Of a stretch of 36,571 nucleotides of DNA, positions 1-8,133 are shown in pieces. Source of the DNA: Sphingomonadales bacterium BRH_c3 (GTDB lineage: Bacteria > Pseudomonadota > Alphaproteobacteria > Sphingomonadales > Sphingomonadaceae); assembly GCA_001515985.1 (NCBI GenBank), contig LOET01000051.1, positions 1 to 36,571 of the forward strand, written 5' to 3'. A program made the position numbers and the translations under genes. A model generated the notes under the pieces. The model did not search any database, was not told the DNA's origin, and was given only the letters and a program-made list of their open reading frames with translations. Each line of letters opens with the position of its first letter. The first letter of the stretch is position 1.

Positions 1-338
1 CGGCCGCCGGCGCCGGGGGCGGAGCAGCCGGCTTCAGCGCCTCCGGGCGGACCTATGTGCGCTTTGCACTCACGCATCCAGCGCTGTTCCGGTTGATGTT
101 CTCGCAAGGCAATCCGGAGGATTTTGCGAACCGCACCGAAGACCGCGCACGCGACCTGTTGACACGAATGAGCCGGGATCTGGCCAGCGAACCAGAGGAG
201 GCGGAGCGGATTGCGATGCGAGCCTGGGCGATCGCCCACGGCATTGCCATGCTGATGCTGGACGGACGTTTTCCGGCCGACGATGATCTGGTCGACCAAC
301 TGCTAGACGCCCGGGTGCTGTTCGTGCGTCAACCCTGA
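1..338 (+). CDS. TetR/AcrR-family transcriptional regulator, C-terminal part (5' end outside window)
   Basis: The reading frame is open from base 3 and ends at the TGA at 336-338, so only the C-terminal ligand-binding part is present; the N-terminal helix-turn-helix lies upstream of the window. The segment [20 protein letters not shown] is typical of the C-terminal domain of TetR regulators of the WHG (TetR_C_33) type, which follow the pattern Y-V-R-F-A-x-x-H-P-x-L-F-R-L-M-F. The rest is helical and ends without an extension. Such proteins repress nearby or divergent genes and release DNA on binding a small hydrophobic ligand; the ligand cannot be inferred here. The gene converges on queA and their 3' ends overlap by 10 bp. 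Family assignment is from recalled motifs; the target genes are unknown. Confidence 0.8.
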   Translation, partial: AAGAGGGAAGFSASGRTYVRFALTHPALFRLMFSQGNPEDFANRTEDRARDLLTRMSRDLASEPEEAERIAMRAWAIAHGIAMLMLDGRFPADDDLVDQLLDARVLFVRQP

Positions 339-1372
339 CCGGGCAGAAGCATGCAGGAATCACCGTAGGAATAGAACCGATAACGCTCGGCAATTGCGTG
401 GGAATATGCATCGATCATCCGCTCGCGCCCCATCAACGCGCTGACCAGCATGAACAGCGTTGATCGCGGCAGATGGAAGTTGGTCATCAGCCCGTCAACT
501 GCCTTGAAGCGATAGCCGGGAGTGATGAATATCGACGTGTCCCCCATGAAAGGCGCAACAGTGCCATCGTCCAGCGCCGCACTTTCAAGCAGGCGAAGCG
601 AAGTCGTGCCAACCGGAATGATCCGCCCGCCCGCTGCCCGCGCGCTATTCAGCCGTTCGGCAACTTCGGGGGTGATCCTGCCCCACTCGGCATGCATCTG
701 ATGATCATCGGTATCGTCTGCCTTGACCGGAAGGAATGTGCCCGCGCCGACATGCAGAGTGAGCATTTCGTGCCTGATACCCGCCAAATTCAGCTCTTCG
801 ACCAGACGCGGCGTAAAATGGAGCGAGGCGGTTGGCGCGGCGACTGCTCCATCCTCCTGCGCAAACATGGTCTGATAATCTGCACGATCCTGCGCATCGA
901 CACCGCGCTTCCCCGCGATATAGGGCGGCAAAGGCATGGTGCCAGCACGATCGAGCAGCACTTCGACCGGTTCATCTCCTTCGAAGTGCAGCGTGAAACT
1001 GCCATCCTCATGCCGCGCTTCGGCAATCGCAGTCACACCGCCCCCGAAAATGATCTGGTCGCCCTGTTTGAGGCGTTTGGCATTGCGGATAAAGGCGATC
1101 CAGCGCCGCAAATCCGCGCGCTTGTGCAGCGTCGCACCAATCCTGGCATCGCCGCCTGCGCGCCGTCCTTCAAGCTGCGCCGGAATGACTCGCGTGTCAT
1201 TGAAAACCAGCACGTCACCTGGATTGAGCAGGGCCGACAAGTCCCGCACGCCGCGATCCTCGAACGGCCCGTCAGCCCTTACCACCAGCATACGCGCCGC
1301 ATCGCGCGGTCGCACCGGGCGAAGCGCAATCAGCTCTTGCGGAAGGTCGAAGTCAAACAGGTCAACGCGCAT
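329..1372 (-). CDS. queA: S-adenosylmethionine:tRNA ribosyltransferase-isomerase QueA
   Basis: QueA transfers and isomerises the ribosyl moiety of S-adenosylmethionine onto 7-aminomethyl-7-deazaguanine in tRNA to give epoxyqueuosine, the penultimate step of queuosine synthesis in the cytoplasm. The protein has 347 residues, the usual length. Recognisable family blocks include the start [14 protein letters not shown], the [13 protein letters not shown] block near residue 52, PLPPYI near residue 150, [10 protein letters not shown], the LHVGAGTF block near residue 210, and [20 protein letters not shown] close to the C-terminus. The ATG at 1372 gives the expected N-terminus, although no strong Shine-Dalgarno sequence precedes it. 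It is followed on the same strand, upstream in transcription, by the cyclophilin and coaD genes, a common sphingomonad order that usually continues with tgt. Its stop overlaps the convergent TetR gene. Confidence 0.97.
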   Translation of the reverse strand: MRVDLFDFDLPQELIALRPVRPRDAARMLVVRADGPFEDRGVRDLSALLNPGDVLVFNDTRVIPAQLEGRRAGGDARIGATLHKRADLRRWIAFIRNAKRLKQGDQIIFGGGVTAIAEARHEDGSFTLHFEGDEPVEVLLDRAGTMPLPPYIAGKRGVDAQDRADYQTMFAQEDGAVAAPTASLHFTPRLVEELNLAGIRHEMLTLHVGAGTFLPVKADDTDDHQMHAEWGRITPEVAERLNSARAAGGRIIPVGTTSLRLLESAALDDGTVAPFMGDTSIFITPGYRFKAVDGLMTNFHLPRSTLFMLVSALMGRERMIDAYSHAIAERYRFYSYGDSCMLLPGQG

Positions 1373-1433
1373 CGGTGGGGCTTAGGGGCGCAGCCTGCAA
1401 ATGCAAAGCCCGGCTACCCTTTCACTGTGGCAA

Positions 1434-2126
1434 TCAGTTCAGCGGCGCGCTCAACATATCGGCGGTTATCTCGCTGTCCTGCACCTTCGGCTGCACGGGC
1501 GCAGGCGGCGCCTTGCCATCTGCGGCAATTGAGGCCTGCACAATACGGGTTGGATTGGCCGGAGGTTCGCCGCGCACAATCGCGTCAACACCCGCTATAT
1601 TGCCGATCACCCGGCCAAAATTCGTGTATCGTTTATCGAGGCTGAAGCGCGGATAAAAGACGATGAAAAACTGGCTGTTGGCGCTATTCTCATCATTCGC
1701 GCGCGCCATCGACACCGTGCCGCGGATATGCGGCATCGGATTGAATTCCGCTTCAAGGTCCGGCAGCTCTGATCCGCCTTGTCCGGTCCCGGTGGGATCG
1801 CCGCCTTGTGCCATGAACCCGTCGATCACGCGGTGAAAAATCACCCCGTCATAAAAGCCCTGACGGGTCAATGTCTTGATCCGCTCGACGTGGTTGGGGG
1901 CCCAACTCGGCATCAATCTGATCGCCACACGCTCACCATTGGACAGGTCAAGCAACCAGATATTCTCCGGATCTTCCGCGAGGTCATAGCTAATCGAGCC
2001 ATAGTTACGCGGAGCCTCGACCGTTCCGTCTTGCGCACCAAGCGCAGCGGGAGCGGCGAGCAAGCTGAACGAAGCGACAGCAGCGAGTATTTTCTTCAAC
2101 ATGGGTGACGTCACGAAGGCCTGCAT
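1434..2126 (-). CDS. Exported cyclophilin-type peptidylprolyl cis-trans isomerase
   Basis: This enzyme catalyses cis-trans isomerisation of X-Pro bonds, probably in the periplasm. An N-terminal signal peptide is visible (basic MLKK, hydrophobic stretch, then AALGA before QDG). The cyclophilin core follows: RQGFYDGVIFHRVIDGFMAQ, GGDPTGTGQGG, GTVSMARANDENSANSQFF and LDKRYTNFGRVIGN, with the FHR and SQFF elements of the active site present. A proline-rich tail ends the protein. The ATG at 2126 gives 230 residues; the ATG at 2102 would give 222 and starts exactly at the classic signal peptide (MLKKIL). The 2126 start has a TGAGGA run immediately before it, which is tighter than usual spacing, so either is possible. 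It lies between coaD and queA on the same strand and is probably co-transcribed with queA. Confidence 0.93.
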   Translation of the reverse strand: MQAFVTSPMLKKILAAVASFSLLAAPAALGAQDGTVEAPRNYGSISYDLAEDPENIWLLDLSNGERVAIRLMPSWAPNHVERIKTLTRQGFYDGVIFHRVIDGFMAQGGDPTGTGQGGSELPDLEAEFNPMPHIRGTVSMARANDENSANSQFFIVFYPRFSLDKRYTNFGRVIGNIAGVDAIVRGEPPANPTRIVQASIAADGKAPPAPVQPKVQDSEITADMLSAPLN

Positions 2127-2199
2127 TCCTCAAAATCAGGGCTGCGGTCTAGCCGCACATCCCTGTCACCGCAATGAATGATCGCCAGCGGGTGCACAG

Positions 2200-2691
2200 C
2201 TATCTGGCAACCCGTGACATCACGTCCGCGCGAACACTGGGTGTGACAAACTTGGAGATATCGCCTCCATACATCGCGATCTCCTTGACCAGCCTGCTGG
2301 CTATGGGCTGCAACGCAACATCCGCCATCAGGAACACGGTCTCAACCTCGTGGTTGAGCTGACGGTTCATCCCGGTCAACTGGTACTCATATTCGAAATC
2401 GGTCACGCCGCGAATACCGCGAATGACCATGCTGGCCCCCATCTTGTCCGCAAAATCCACCAGCAAGGTACTGAAACCCACCACCCGGATATTGCCGTTG
2501 GCGATCCCCGCAACTTCGCGCTCGACCATGGCGATACGCTCGTCATCGGAGAACATTGGCGACTTCGCAACATTGGTGGTGACGCCGATAATCAGCTCAT
2601 CAACCAGTTTGGCGCACCGCTCTATGATATCCATATGCCCCAGCGTGATGGGATCGAAAGTTCCCGGGTAGATCCCGATGCGATGTCTCAC
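2200..2691 (-). CDS. coaD: Phosphopantetheine adenylyltransferase CoaD
   Basis: CoaD transfers AMP from ATP to 4'-phosphopantetheine to form dephospho-CoA, the fourth step of coenzyme A synthesis. The 163-residue length is typical. The nucleotidyltransferase signature is at the N-terminus (IYPGTFDPITLGHMDII, with the TxGH form of the HxGH motif), followed by the conserved block around MVIRGIRGVTDFEYE and the C-terminal block RLVKEIAMYGGDIS. The start is GTG at 2691. It overlaps the ispA stop codon as GTGA, and a GGAGAG Shine-Dalgarno sequence lies just upstream inside ispA, so translational coupling to ispA is likely. Gene order xseB-ispA-coaD with 4-bp overlaps indicates a single transcript. 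No anomaly is seen. Confidence 0.97.
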   Translation of the reverse strand: MRHRIGIYPGTFDPITLGHMDIIERCAKLVDELIIGVTTNVAKSPMFSDDERIAMVEREVAGIANGNIRVVGFSTLLVDFADKMGASMVIRGIRGVTDFEYEYQLTGMNRQLNHEVETVFLMADVALQPIASRLVKEIAMYGGDISKFVTPSVRADVMSRVAR

Positions 2692-3602
2692 CTGTCTCTC
2701 TCCACGATATAGCGGGCAATTGCCTTCAGCATTTTCGCATCTCCGCCGTGACCGGCAAGATGCCCGATAGCCTGATCAACCAGCGCACGCGCCTGTTCCC
2801 GCGCCTTCCTGGCGCCCATCAGTGTGACAAAGGTTTGCTTGCCTTGCACTTCATCCTTGCGCAGCGCCTTCCCCGCCTTGGCTTCGTCACCTTCATAATC
2901 GAGCAAGTCGTCCGCGATCTGGAACGCCAAGCCAATGTCGCGCGCATAATTGCGCAAATGCACTCGGCCCGCAGGAGGCACATGTCCCATGATCGCGCCC
3001 ATTTCGACCGATGCGGCCAGAAGCGCGCCGGTTTTCAGCTGTTGCAAGCGTGTAATCGCGTGTAGATCATATTCCTCGGCGTCTGCCATCATGTCCATCA
3101 TCTGGCCGCCCGCCATACCGTCCATTCCGCTTGCCTTGCCAAGCGTAGCGAGCAGTTCGACCCGGACAAAGGGATCAGCACTGGTGTCCGGGTCAGCCAA
3201 GATCTCGAATGCCAAGGCGTGTAGCGAATCACCAGCGAGCACTGCAGTCGCCTCACCAAACTGCACATGGACAGTCGGCTTGCCGCGGCGCAGATCGTCG
3301 TCGTCCATGCACGGCAGGTCATCATGGATCAGTGAATAGACATGGATTGCCTCGACCGCGCAGGCAGCCCGCAGCGCGCAATCACGATCTACGCCATAAA
3401 GCTCTGCAGTACTCATGAGAAGCAGGGGGCGCAGCCGTTTGCCGCCACCGATCGCCGCATAACGCATCGCGTCAACCAAGGGTGCACGGCTGTCTTGCGG
3501 TGAAGGCAATAGCGCATCGAACATGTCATCAACTTCGCGCTGCACTTGCGCGAGTTCAGCCTGGAGCACGCAGTAATCGCTTTCCTCGACCATACCGATC
3601 AT
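2688..3602 (-). CDS. ispA: Polyprenyl synthetase, probable (2E,6E)-farnesyl diphosphate synthase
   Basis: This class I isoprenyl diphosphate synthase condenses isopentenyl diphosphate with dimethylallyl and geranyl diphosphate, supplying precursors for ubiquinone, undecaprenyl phosphate and carotenoids. The 304-residue protein contains the GGGKRLRPLL block, the first aspartate-rich motif DDLPCMDDDDLRRG (about residues 92-105) in the bacterial DDx4D form typical of FPP synthases, the GQMMDM block, and the second aspartate-rich motif FQIADDLLDYEGD (about residues 227-239). The C-terminus ends in the typical IVERDR. The ATG at 3602 overlaps the xseB stop by 4 bp (ATGA); an alternative ATG lies three codons downstream at 3593. 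The xseB-ispA pairing is widespread in proteobacteria. The exact product chain length (C15 versus C20) is inferred from the motif and context. Confidence 0.95.
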   Translation of the reverse strand: MIGMVEESDYCVLQAELAQVQREVDDMFDALLPSPQDSRAPLVDAMRYAAIGGGKRLRPLLLMSTAELYGVDRDCALRAACAVEAIHVYSLIHDDLPCMDDDDLRRGKPTVHVQFGEATAVLAGDSLHALAFEILADPDTSADPFVRVELLATLGKASGMDGMAGGQMMDMMADAEEYDLHAITRLQQLKTGALLAASVEMGAIMGHVPPAGRVHLRNYARDIGLAFQIADDLLDYEGDEAKAGKALRKDEVQGKQTFVTLMGARKAREQARALVDQAIGHLAGHGGDAKMLKAIARYIVERDR

Positions 3603-3880
3603 CCGTCGGAATCGAACGGCACCGCAGCGCTCGCATTCCCCGACTGGTCGGTAACGATCCGCTCGATCCTTGCCTGGGCGTCGTCAAGCCGGGCCTGACA
3701 GTGCTTGCGCAGCATTTCGCCCCGTTCGTAGAGAGCAATCGATTGATCAAGCGGCACATTACCGCTTTCCAGTTGCTGCACGATCTCTTCCAGCGCGGTC
3801 AACGCCTGTTCGAAGGTCAACGAGGAAATGTCGGTCACGTCAGAGATGGCTTTGGCCCCTTTCGAATACGCCGCGAGCAT
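3599..3880 (-). CDS. xseB: Exodeoxyribonuclease VII small subunit XseB
   Basis: XseB is the small subunit of exonuclease VII, which degrades single-stranded DNA to oligonucleotides in both directions; XseA, the large subunit, is not in this window. The core follows the family pattern: SLTFEQALTALEEIVQQLES, GNVPLDQSIALYERGEMLRK and HCQARLDDAQARIE, predicted to be two or three helices. The longest frame begins at ATG 3880 (93 residues). Homologues usually start just before the TFEQAL segment, so a GTG at 3838 (79 residues, beginning VTDISS) may be the real start; neither candidate has a clear Shine-Dalgarno sequence. Its stop overlaps ispA by 4 bp. The 5' end faces the divergent DUF2177 gene at 3933. 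Confidence 0.9.
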   Translation of the reverse strand: MLAAYSKGAKAISDVTDISSLTFEQALTALEEIVQQLESGNVPLDQSIALYERGEMLRKHCQARLDDAQARIERIVTDQSGNASAAVPFDSDG

Positions 3881-3932
3881 TGACCGTCGCGACGCGGGCG
3901 GTCAAGTTGTCAGTAAATATGGGGAGTCGTTG

Positions 3933-4334
3933 ATGAAGTGGATAATCGCCTATCTTGCCGCTGCCATTTCGTTCGGCGTGCTTGACGCGTTCTGGCTGCG
4001 ATGGGCCGCCCCCAACCTTTACCGTCCGGTGATCGGCGAGATCATGGCTGACCAGGTACGCTGGGGCGCGGCAATCACGTTCTACCTGATCTACATTGCC
4101 GGTATGGTGTGGTTCGCGATCAAACCGGGGGTTGCCAGCGGACAGGTCACCACCGCAATGCTCAACGGGGCGCTGCTGGGCGCGTTGTGCTATGCCACTT
4201 TCGACCTCACCAGCCAGGCGGTGTTCAAGGTCTGGGCGACACATGTCAGCGTGCTCGACATCTTCTGGGGCGCCTTTGCCACTGCCACAGCCAGCGCCAT
4301 TGCAACCTGGGCAACACTAAGACTGGCAAGCTGA
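3933..4334 (+). CDS. DUF2177-family membrane protein
   Basis: This 133-residue protein has four predicted transmembrane helices (about residues 3-22, 50-67, 77-97 and 106-127) and matches my recollection of the DUF2177 family: an N-terminal LDAFWLRW, LYRPVIGEIM, FYLIYIAGMVWFAI, then CYATFDLTSQAVFK and LDIFWGAF. The conserved acidic and aromatic positions in the membrane segments are kept. No biochemical function is established for the family as far as I know. The ATG at 3933 was chosen because a GGGGAG ribosome-binding site lies 6 bases upstream and the membrane helix starts immediately; an in-frame ATG at 3828 would add 35 unlikely residues and run into xseB. It is 3 bases upstream of the next membrane protein gene and probably co-transcribed with it. 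Confidence 0.85.
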   Translation: MKWIIAYLAAAISFGVLDAFWLRWAAPNLYRPVIGEIMADQVRWGAAITFYLIYIAGMVWFAIKPGVASGQVTTAMLNGALLGALCYATFDLTSQAVFKVWATHVSVLDIFWGAFATATASAIATWATLRLAS

Positions 4335-4337
4335 GAC

Positions 4338-5000
4338 ATGTTCATCGGACACTTCGCCCCCGCCCTGGCGGCTGCAGCTATCAGCAGGCGCGCGCCGGGA
4401 CTCGGTACATTGTTTATCGGAGCCCAGCTTGTCGACTGGGGTTTCTTCGCCTTCGCAATGGTCGGGATTGAACACATGCGGATCGATCCCGGCGCCACGG
4501 TGATGGTGCCCTACGATCTCTATCATATGCCCTATACGCACAGTTTGCTGGGGGCTGGAGTATGGGCGGTCATTTTCGGATTGCTGATATTTGCCTTGCT
4601 GCGCGAGATCGTCGCCGGAATCCTCGCGGGGATGGTGGTGCTAACGCATTGGGCTCTAGACTGGCTGGTCCACCGACCCGATCTGACACTGGCGGGCGGA
4701 AAAACCGCCTATGGCCTGGGCCTGTGGGATCATCCAGCGATCGCGATCCCGCTTGAACTCGGAATCACGCTGGGCGCATTTTACTGGTATGTCAGGAGCA
4801 CGCGCGGGCCGATCGGCCCGCCACTGGTGCTGCTGGCGATGCTGTTGCTGTTCCAGGCGATCAACTGGTTTGCCCCGCATCCCGAAACGGTCGGCCCTGG
4901 CCTCTATGTCCAGGCCCTGCTGGCCTTTGCCGTGGCCGCCCTCGTGGCGCGCTGGGTGGGGACAAACCGCTGGCACAAACGCGCACGGGACTGGCGATAG
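4338..5000 (+). CDS. Multi-pass membrane protein resembling YdjM/DUF457-type membrane-bound hydrolases
   Basis: The 220-residue protein has about six predicted transmembrane helices. Histidine and aspartate residues sit at membrane borders: GHFAPALAAAA at the start, AQLVDWGFF, PYTHSLLGAG and LTHWALDWLVHRPDL. That pattern recalls the predicted membrane-bound metal-dependent hydrolases (YdjM, DUF457), in which His and Asp may bind a metal; no activity is proven for this one. A short basic tail closes the protein. The start ATG lies 3 bases after the DUF2177 stop, so the two are very likely translated from one mRNA. purL begins 27 bases downstream and may share the transcript. The family link is a motif impression, not a search result. 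Confidence 0.75.
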   Translation: MFIGHFAPALAAAAISRRAPGLGTLFIGAQLVDWGFFAFAMVGIEHMRIDPGATVMVPYDLYHMPYTHSLLGAGVWAVIFGLLIFALLREIVAGILAGMVVLTHWALDWLVHRPDLTLAGGKTAYGLGLWDHPAIAIPLELGITLGAFYWYVRSTRGPIGPPLVLLAMLLLFQAINWFAPHPETVGPGLYVQALLAFAVAALVARWVGTNRWHKRARDWR

Positions 5001-5027
5001 CGGCAAGCTGGCGCTAAGGGCGCTGGC

Positions 5028-7274
5028 ATGGCTACCACGACCTCGCAGATCACACCCGAAATCGTCGACCAGCACGGGCTTTCGCCCGAGGAATATGAGC
5101 GCGTACTTCACGCGTTGGGGCGCGAGCCCAACCTCGTCGAACTGGGCATCTTTTCCGTGATGTGGAGCGAGCATTGCTCTTACAAATCGAGCCGCCTCCA
5201 CCTCAAGAGGCTGCCGACCGAGGCCCCGTGGGTGATCTGCGGCCCGGGCGAGAACGCCGGCGTGATCGACATCGGCGACGGCCAGGCGGCGATCTTCAAG
5301 ATGGAGAGCCACAACCACCCCAGCTACATTGAGCCCTACCAGGGTGCGGCGACGGGGGTTGGCGGGATCCTGCGCGACGTGTTCACCATGGGCGCGCGGC
5401 CAGTAGCCAACGCCAATGCGCTGCGTTTCGGGCGTCCCGAGCATCCCAAGATGCAGCATCTGGTAAAGGGTGTGGTCGCGGGGATCGGCGGCTACGGCAA
5501 TTGCGTTGGCGTGCCTACGGTGGCGGGTGAAACCAATTTCCACCCGGCCTATGACGGCAATATCCTGGTCAATGCGATGACCGTGGGCGTGGCCGATGCC
5601 GACAAGATATTCTACTCGGCGGCGACCGGCGTGGGCAATCCAATCGTCTATGTCGGCTCCAAAACCGGGCGTGACGGTATTCATGGCGCGACCATGGCGA
5701 GCGCCGACTTCGGCGAAGATGCCGAGGCCAAGCGGCCCACGGTGCAGGTCGGCGATCCCTTCACCGAAAAGCTGCTGATCGAGGCCTGCCTCGAACTGAT
5801 GGCGACCGACGCGATTGTCGCCATACAGGACATGGGCGCGGCGGGCCTCACCAGCTCCAGCGTCGAAATGGCGACCAATGGCAAGGCCGGCATCCGGCTC
5901 GACATGAACGAGGTGCCATGCCGCGAAGAGGGAATGACGCCTTACGAAATGATGCTGAGCGAAAGCCAGGAGCGGATGCTCATGGTCCTGAAGCCCGGCA
6001 AGGAAGGCATGGCCGAAGCGATCTTCCGCAAATGGGAGCTCGATTTTGCGGTGATCGGCGAAGTCACCGACACGCAGCATATGGTGCTCGAATGGAACGG
6101 CGAGGTGGTGTGCGACATTCCCCTGGGGCCGCTCGCCGCAGATGCGCCGCTCTATGACCGGCCCTATCTCTCCAAGGAAGAATACAAGGCCTGGGCGCAG
6201 GTCAAACCGCTGGAGGACGTGCCCGAAAGCAGCGATGTCGGCGCGGACCTGCTCAAGCTGATGGCCAGCCCCAACCTCGCCAGCAAGCGGTGGATCTACG
6301 AACAATATGACAGCCAGGTCGGCGCGGACACGCTCCAGACTGGCGGCGATGCGGGCGTGGTGCGCGTTCACGGGACGCGCAAGGCGCTGGCGATCACCAC
6401 CGATTGCACGCCGCGCTATGTCTATGCCGACCCCTACGAAGGCGGCAAACAGGCGATTGCCGAGGCTTATCGCAACCTGTGCGCGGTCGGCGCGCGGCCG
6501 CTGGCAGTGACCAACTGCCTCAACTTCGCCAACCCGCAGCGGCCCGAGATAATGGCCCAGCTCGTCCACGCGCTGGAAGGCATGGGCGACGCCTGCCGCG
6601 CGCTCGACTTCCCGATCGTGAGCGGCAACGTCAGCCTCTACAACGAAAGCAAGGCGACGGGAGGCGGCAGCGCGATCCTGCCCACCCCTGCGATCGGCGG
6701 GGTCGGCATCGTCGAGGATTACTCCAGGATGATGACGATGGGATTCAAGAACGAAGGCGACACGCTTTATCTAGTAGGGCCGGAATTCTGGGCCAAGCCT
6801 GATCCCACGCGCTCGCATTTGGGCAAGTCAATGTGGCTCAATGTCGTGCATGGCCGCGATGAAGGCCGTACTCCGCCGACCGACCTTGTGATCGAACGCA
6901 GCGCGGGGAAAATCATCCACCAGCTGATCGAAGATGGCCTGGTCAACGCCGTGCACGACATTTCAGATGGCGGGCTTGCGGTGGCGCTGGCGGAAATGGC
7001 GCTCGCCAGCGGATTGGGTGCAGCGGTGGAGGCCAATTCCGAATACACCCCGGCGCAATGGTGGTTTGGCGAGGATCAGGGCCGCTATGTGATCTCGGTT
7101 CCCGATACCGAAGCGCTCAACGCTGCTCTCGCGAAAGGCACGGAAAATGCGGAAACCGCGCAAATCGGCTTCCGCCGATTGGGAACGGTTGGCGTAGGGA
7201 GCCTGTTGGGCGTGCCCCTCACCGACCTTCGCGAGGCGCACGAGAGCTTCTTCCGCGAATGGATGGAGGGCTGA
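5028..7274 (+). CDS. purL: Phosphoribosylformylglycinamidine synthase subunit PurL
   Basis: PurL is the synthetase subunit of the three-part (PurS/PurL/PurQ) FGAM synthase and performs the ATP-dependent amidation of formylglycinamide ribonucleotide in purine synthesis. The 748-residue length fits small PurL rather than the fused 1300-residue enzyme. Visible landmarks: [11 protein letters not shown] with the catalytic histidine (about residues 45-55), the nucleotide-binding MESHNHPS block, [20 protein letters not shown], the mid-protein [34 protein letters not shown] and, near the C-terminus, [17 protein letters not shown] modest AAGG site lies 8 bases before the ATG. purS and purQ are not in the window. 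A long antisense frame through this gene is a codon-bias artefact. A palindromic repeat follows the stop codon. Confidence 0.98.
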   Translation: MATTTSQITPEIVDQHGLSPEEYERVLHALGREPNLVELGIFSVMWSEHCSYKSSRLHLKRLPTEAPWVICGPGENAGVIDIGDGQAAIFKMESHNHPSYIEPYQGAATGVGGILRDVFTMGARPVANANALRFGRPEHPKMQHLVKGVVAGIGGYGNCVGVPTVAGETNFHPAYDGNILVNAMTVGVADADKIFYSAATGVGNPIVYVGSKTGRDGIHGATMASADFGEDAEAKRPTVQVGDPFTEKLLIEACLELMATDAIVAIQDMGAAGLTSSSVEMATNGKAGIRLDMNEVPCREEGMTPYEMMLSESQERMLMVLKPGKEGMAEAIFRKWELDFAVIGEVTDTQHMVLEWNGEVVCDIPLGPLAADAPLYDRPYLSKEEYKAWAQVKPLEDVPESSDVGADLLKLMASPNLASKRWIYEQYDSQVGADTLQTGGDAGVVRVHGTRKALAITTDCTPRYVYADPYEGGKQAIAEAYRNLCAVGARPLAVTNCLNFANPQRPEIMAQLVHALEGMGDACRALDFPIVSGNVSLYNESKATGGGSAILPTPAIGGVGIVEDYSRMMTMGFKNEGDTLYLVGPEFWAKPDPTRSHLGKSMWLNVVHGRDEGRTPPTDLVIERSAGKIIHQLIEDGLVNAVHDISDGGLAVALAEMALASGLGAAVEANSEYTPAQWWFGEDQGRYVISVPDTEALNAALAKGTENAETAQIGFRRLGTVGVGSLLGVPLTDLREAHESFFREWMEG

Positions 7275-7281
7275 CGCCCCA

Positions 7282-7382
7282 CCCGTCATTGCTAGCCTTG
7301 CGCCGGCAAGGCGCGGCAATCCATGGCGCCGCCCAGGCCATCGATCGCCGTGTCGGCCCAAGGGCCTTCTCGCGATGACGGG
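7282..7382. repeat. Imperfect palindromic intergenic repeat, about 101 bp
   Basis: The segment begins CCCGTCATTGC (7282-7292) and ends GCGATGACGGG (7372-7382); these arms are reverse complements at 10 of 11 positions. The inner part also folds partly, for instance GCGCCGGCAAGGCGC around 7300-7314 and GGCCCAAGGGCC at 7355-7366. Short non-coding elements with CGTCATTGCGAG-type ends and an AATCCA core are well known as dispersed palindromes in many bacterial genomes. Only one copy is visible here, so dispersal is inferred. It fills the gap between purL and the next gene and may serve as the purL transcription terminator or as an mRNA-stabilising structure. Confidence 0.6.
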
Positions 7383-7389
7383 CTAACCC

Positions 7390-7716
7390 TTGGACCTCCT
7401 CCAGCCCCTGCTCCACTATTCCGGCCATTTCCTCGTGCCGTTTGCGTTTGGTTGGCTGCTGTGGCGGGAGAACTGGCAGCGCGCGGGGCTGGTGATTCTT
7501 GCCGCCAATTTGATCGATCTCGATCATCTTCTGGCCACCCCGATGTTCGACCCCGACCGGTGCAGCATCGGCTTCCACCTGCTGCACGGATGGGAGGCGG
7601 CGATCGTCTATGTCTTGATGCTGGGGGCGCCGAAGTGGTGGCTGCGCGCGCTCGGCCTTGGCGCTCTTTGGCATTTGTTGATCGACTATGGCGACTGCCT
7701 GATGCAAGCTTGGTGA
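7390..7716 (+). CDS. Small membrane protein of the DUF6122 type, TTG start
   Basis: The 108-residue protein has a recognisable signature: HYSGHFLVPFAFGWLLW, then ANLIDLDHLLATPMFDPDRC, SIGFHLLHGW and, at the end, LWHLLIDYGDCLMQAW. This matches my memory of the DUF6122 family, small membrane proteins with conserved histidines and aspartates that recall the metal-binding pattern of YdjM-like proteins. About three hydrophobic helices are present. There is no ATG near the N-terminus and an in-frame stop lies at 7384-7386, so the TTG at 7390 is the only start that keeps the conserved HYSGHFL block intact. No strong ribosome-binding site is visible. Function is unknown. DUF3052 follows after one base. 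Confidence 0.75.
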   Translation: MDLLQPLLHYSGHFLVPFAFGWLLWRENWQRAGLVILAANLIDLDHLLATPMFDPDRCSIGFHLLHGWEAAIVYVLMLGAPKWWLRALGLGALWHLLIDYGDCLMQAW

Positions 7717-7717
7717 C

Positions 7718-8125
7718 ATGACTGCCGGATATTCAGGAACCCCACTTGCCAAGAAGCTGTCCCTGCGTGACGGGCTGGTTTGCTGGTGGAGCGAAATGCC
7801 CGAGAATATTCTCGACGAAATCGACGAATACGCGCTGGACTTGCGCTTTGTGGTCGATCCTGCCGCGGGTATTGATGCTGCACATATTTTCGTGACCGAA
7901 GCGGGCGATCTGGCCGCAAAGCTTGGCCATTTGCGCCGACAAATCGACAGGAAAGGTCATGTTTGGGTCAGCTGGCCCAAGAAAGGTTCAGGCCGGGAAA
8001 CCGCGCTCGATCAGTCTGAAGTACAGCGCATCGGCATCGAAGCGGGTTTCATCGACACCAAGAAATGTGCCGTTGACGAAATATGGTCCGGCCTGAAATT
8101 CGTCATCCCGAAGACCGATCGTTAG
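7718..8125 (+). CDS. DUF3052 family protein
   Basis: The 135-residue cytoplasmic protein begins with the family signature TAGYSGTPLAKKLSL and continues with HIFVTEAGDLAAKLGHLRR, GHVWVSWPKK and a C-terminal block ending CAVDEIWSGLKFVI. This fits DUF3052, a conserved bacterial family without a firmly assigned activity. No signal peptide or membrane segment is present. The ATG at 7718 follows the DUF6122 stop by one base, suggesting coupled expression. The 3' end faces the convergent coq4-like gene with only 8 bases between the two stop codons, leaving no room for a conventional terminator. Sequence composition does not differ from the neighbours. Confidence 0.85.
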   Translation: MTAGYSGTPLAKKLSLRDGLVCWWSEMPENILDEIDEYALDLRFVVDPAAGIDAAHIFVTEAGDLAAKLGHLRRQIDRKGHVWVSWPKKGSGRETALDQSEVQRIGIEAGFIDTKKCAVDEIWSGLKFVIPKTDR

Positions 8126-8133
8126 ATCGATTT

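Noticed and set aside
473-1645. 390-residue plus-strand frame across queA
   Set aside because: Antisense to queA, runs into the cyclophilin gene, and has no recognisable domain or ribosome-binding site.
3828-3932. N-terminal extension of the DUF2177 gene back to ATG 3828
   Set aside because: It would overlap xseB, shows no membrane or family features, and the ATG at 3933 has a clear ribosome-binding site.
4656-6569. 637-residue open frame on the minus strand across purL
   Set aside because: It lies fully antisense to a clearly recognised purL, has no family motif, and is rich in His, Arg and Gly as expected for the reverse of a GC-rich gene.
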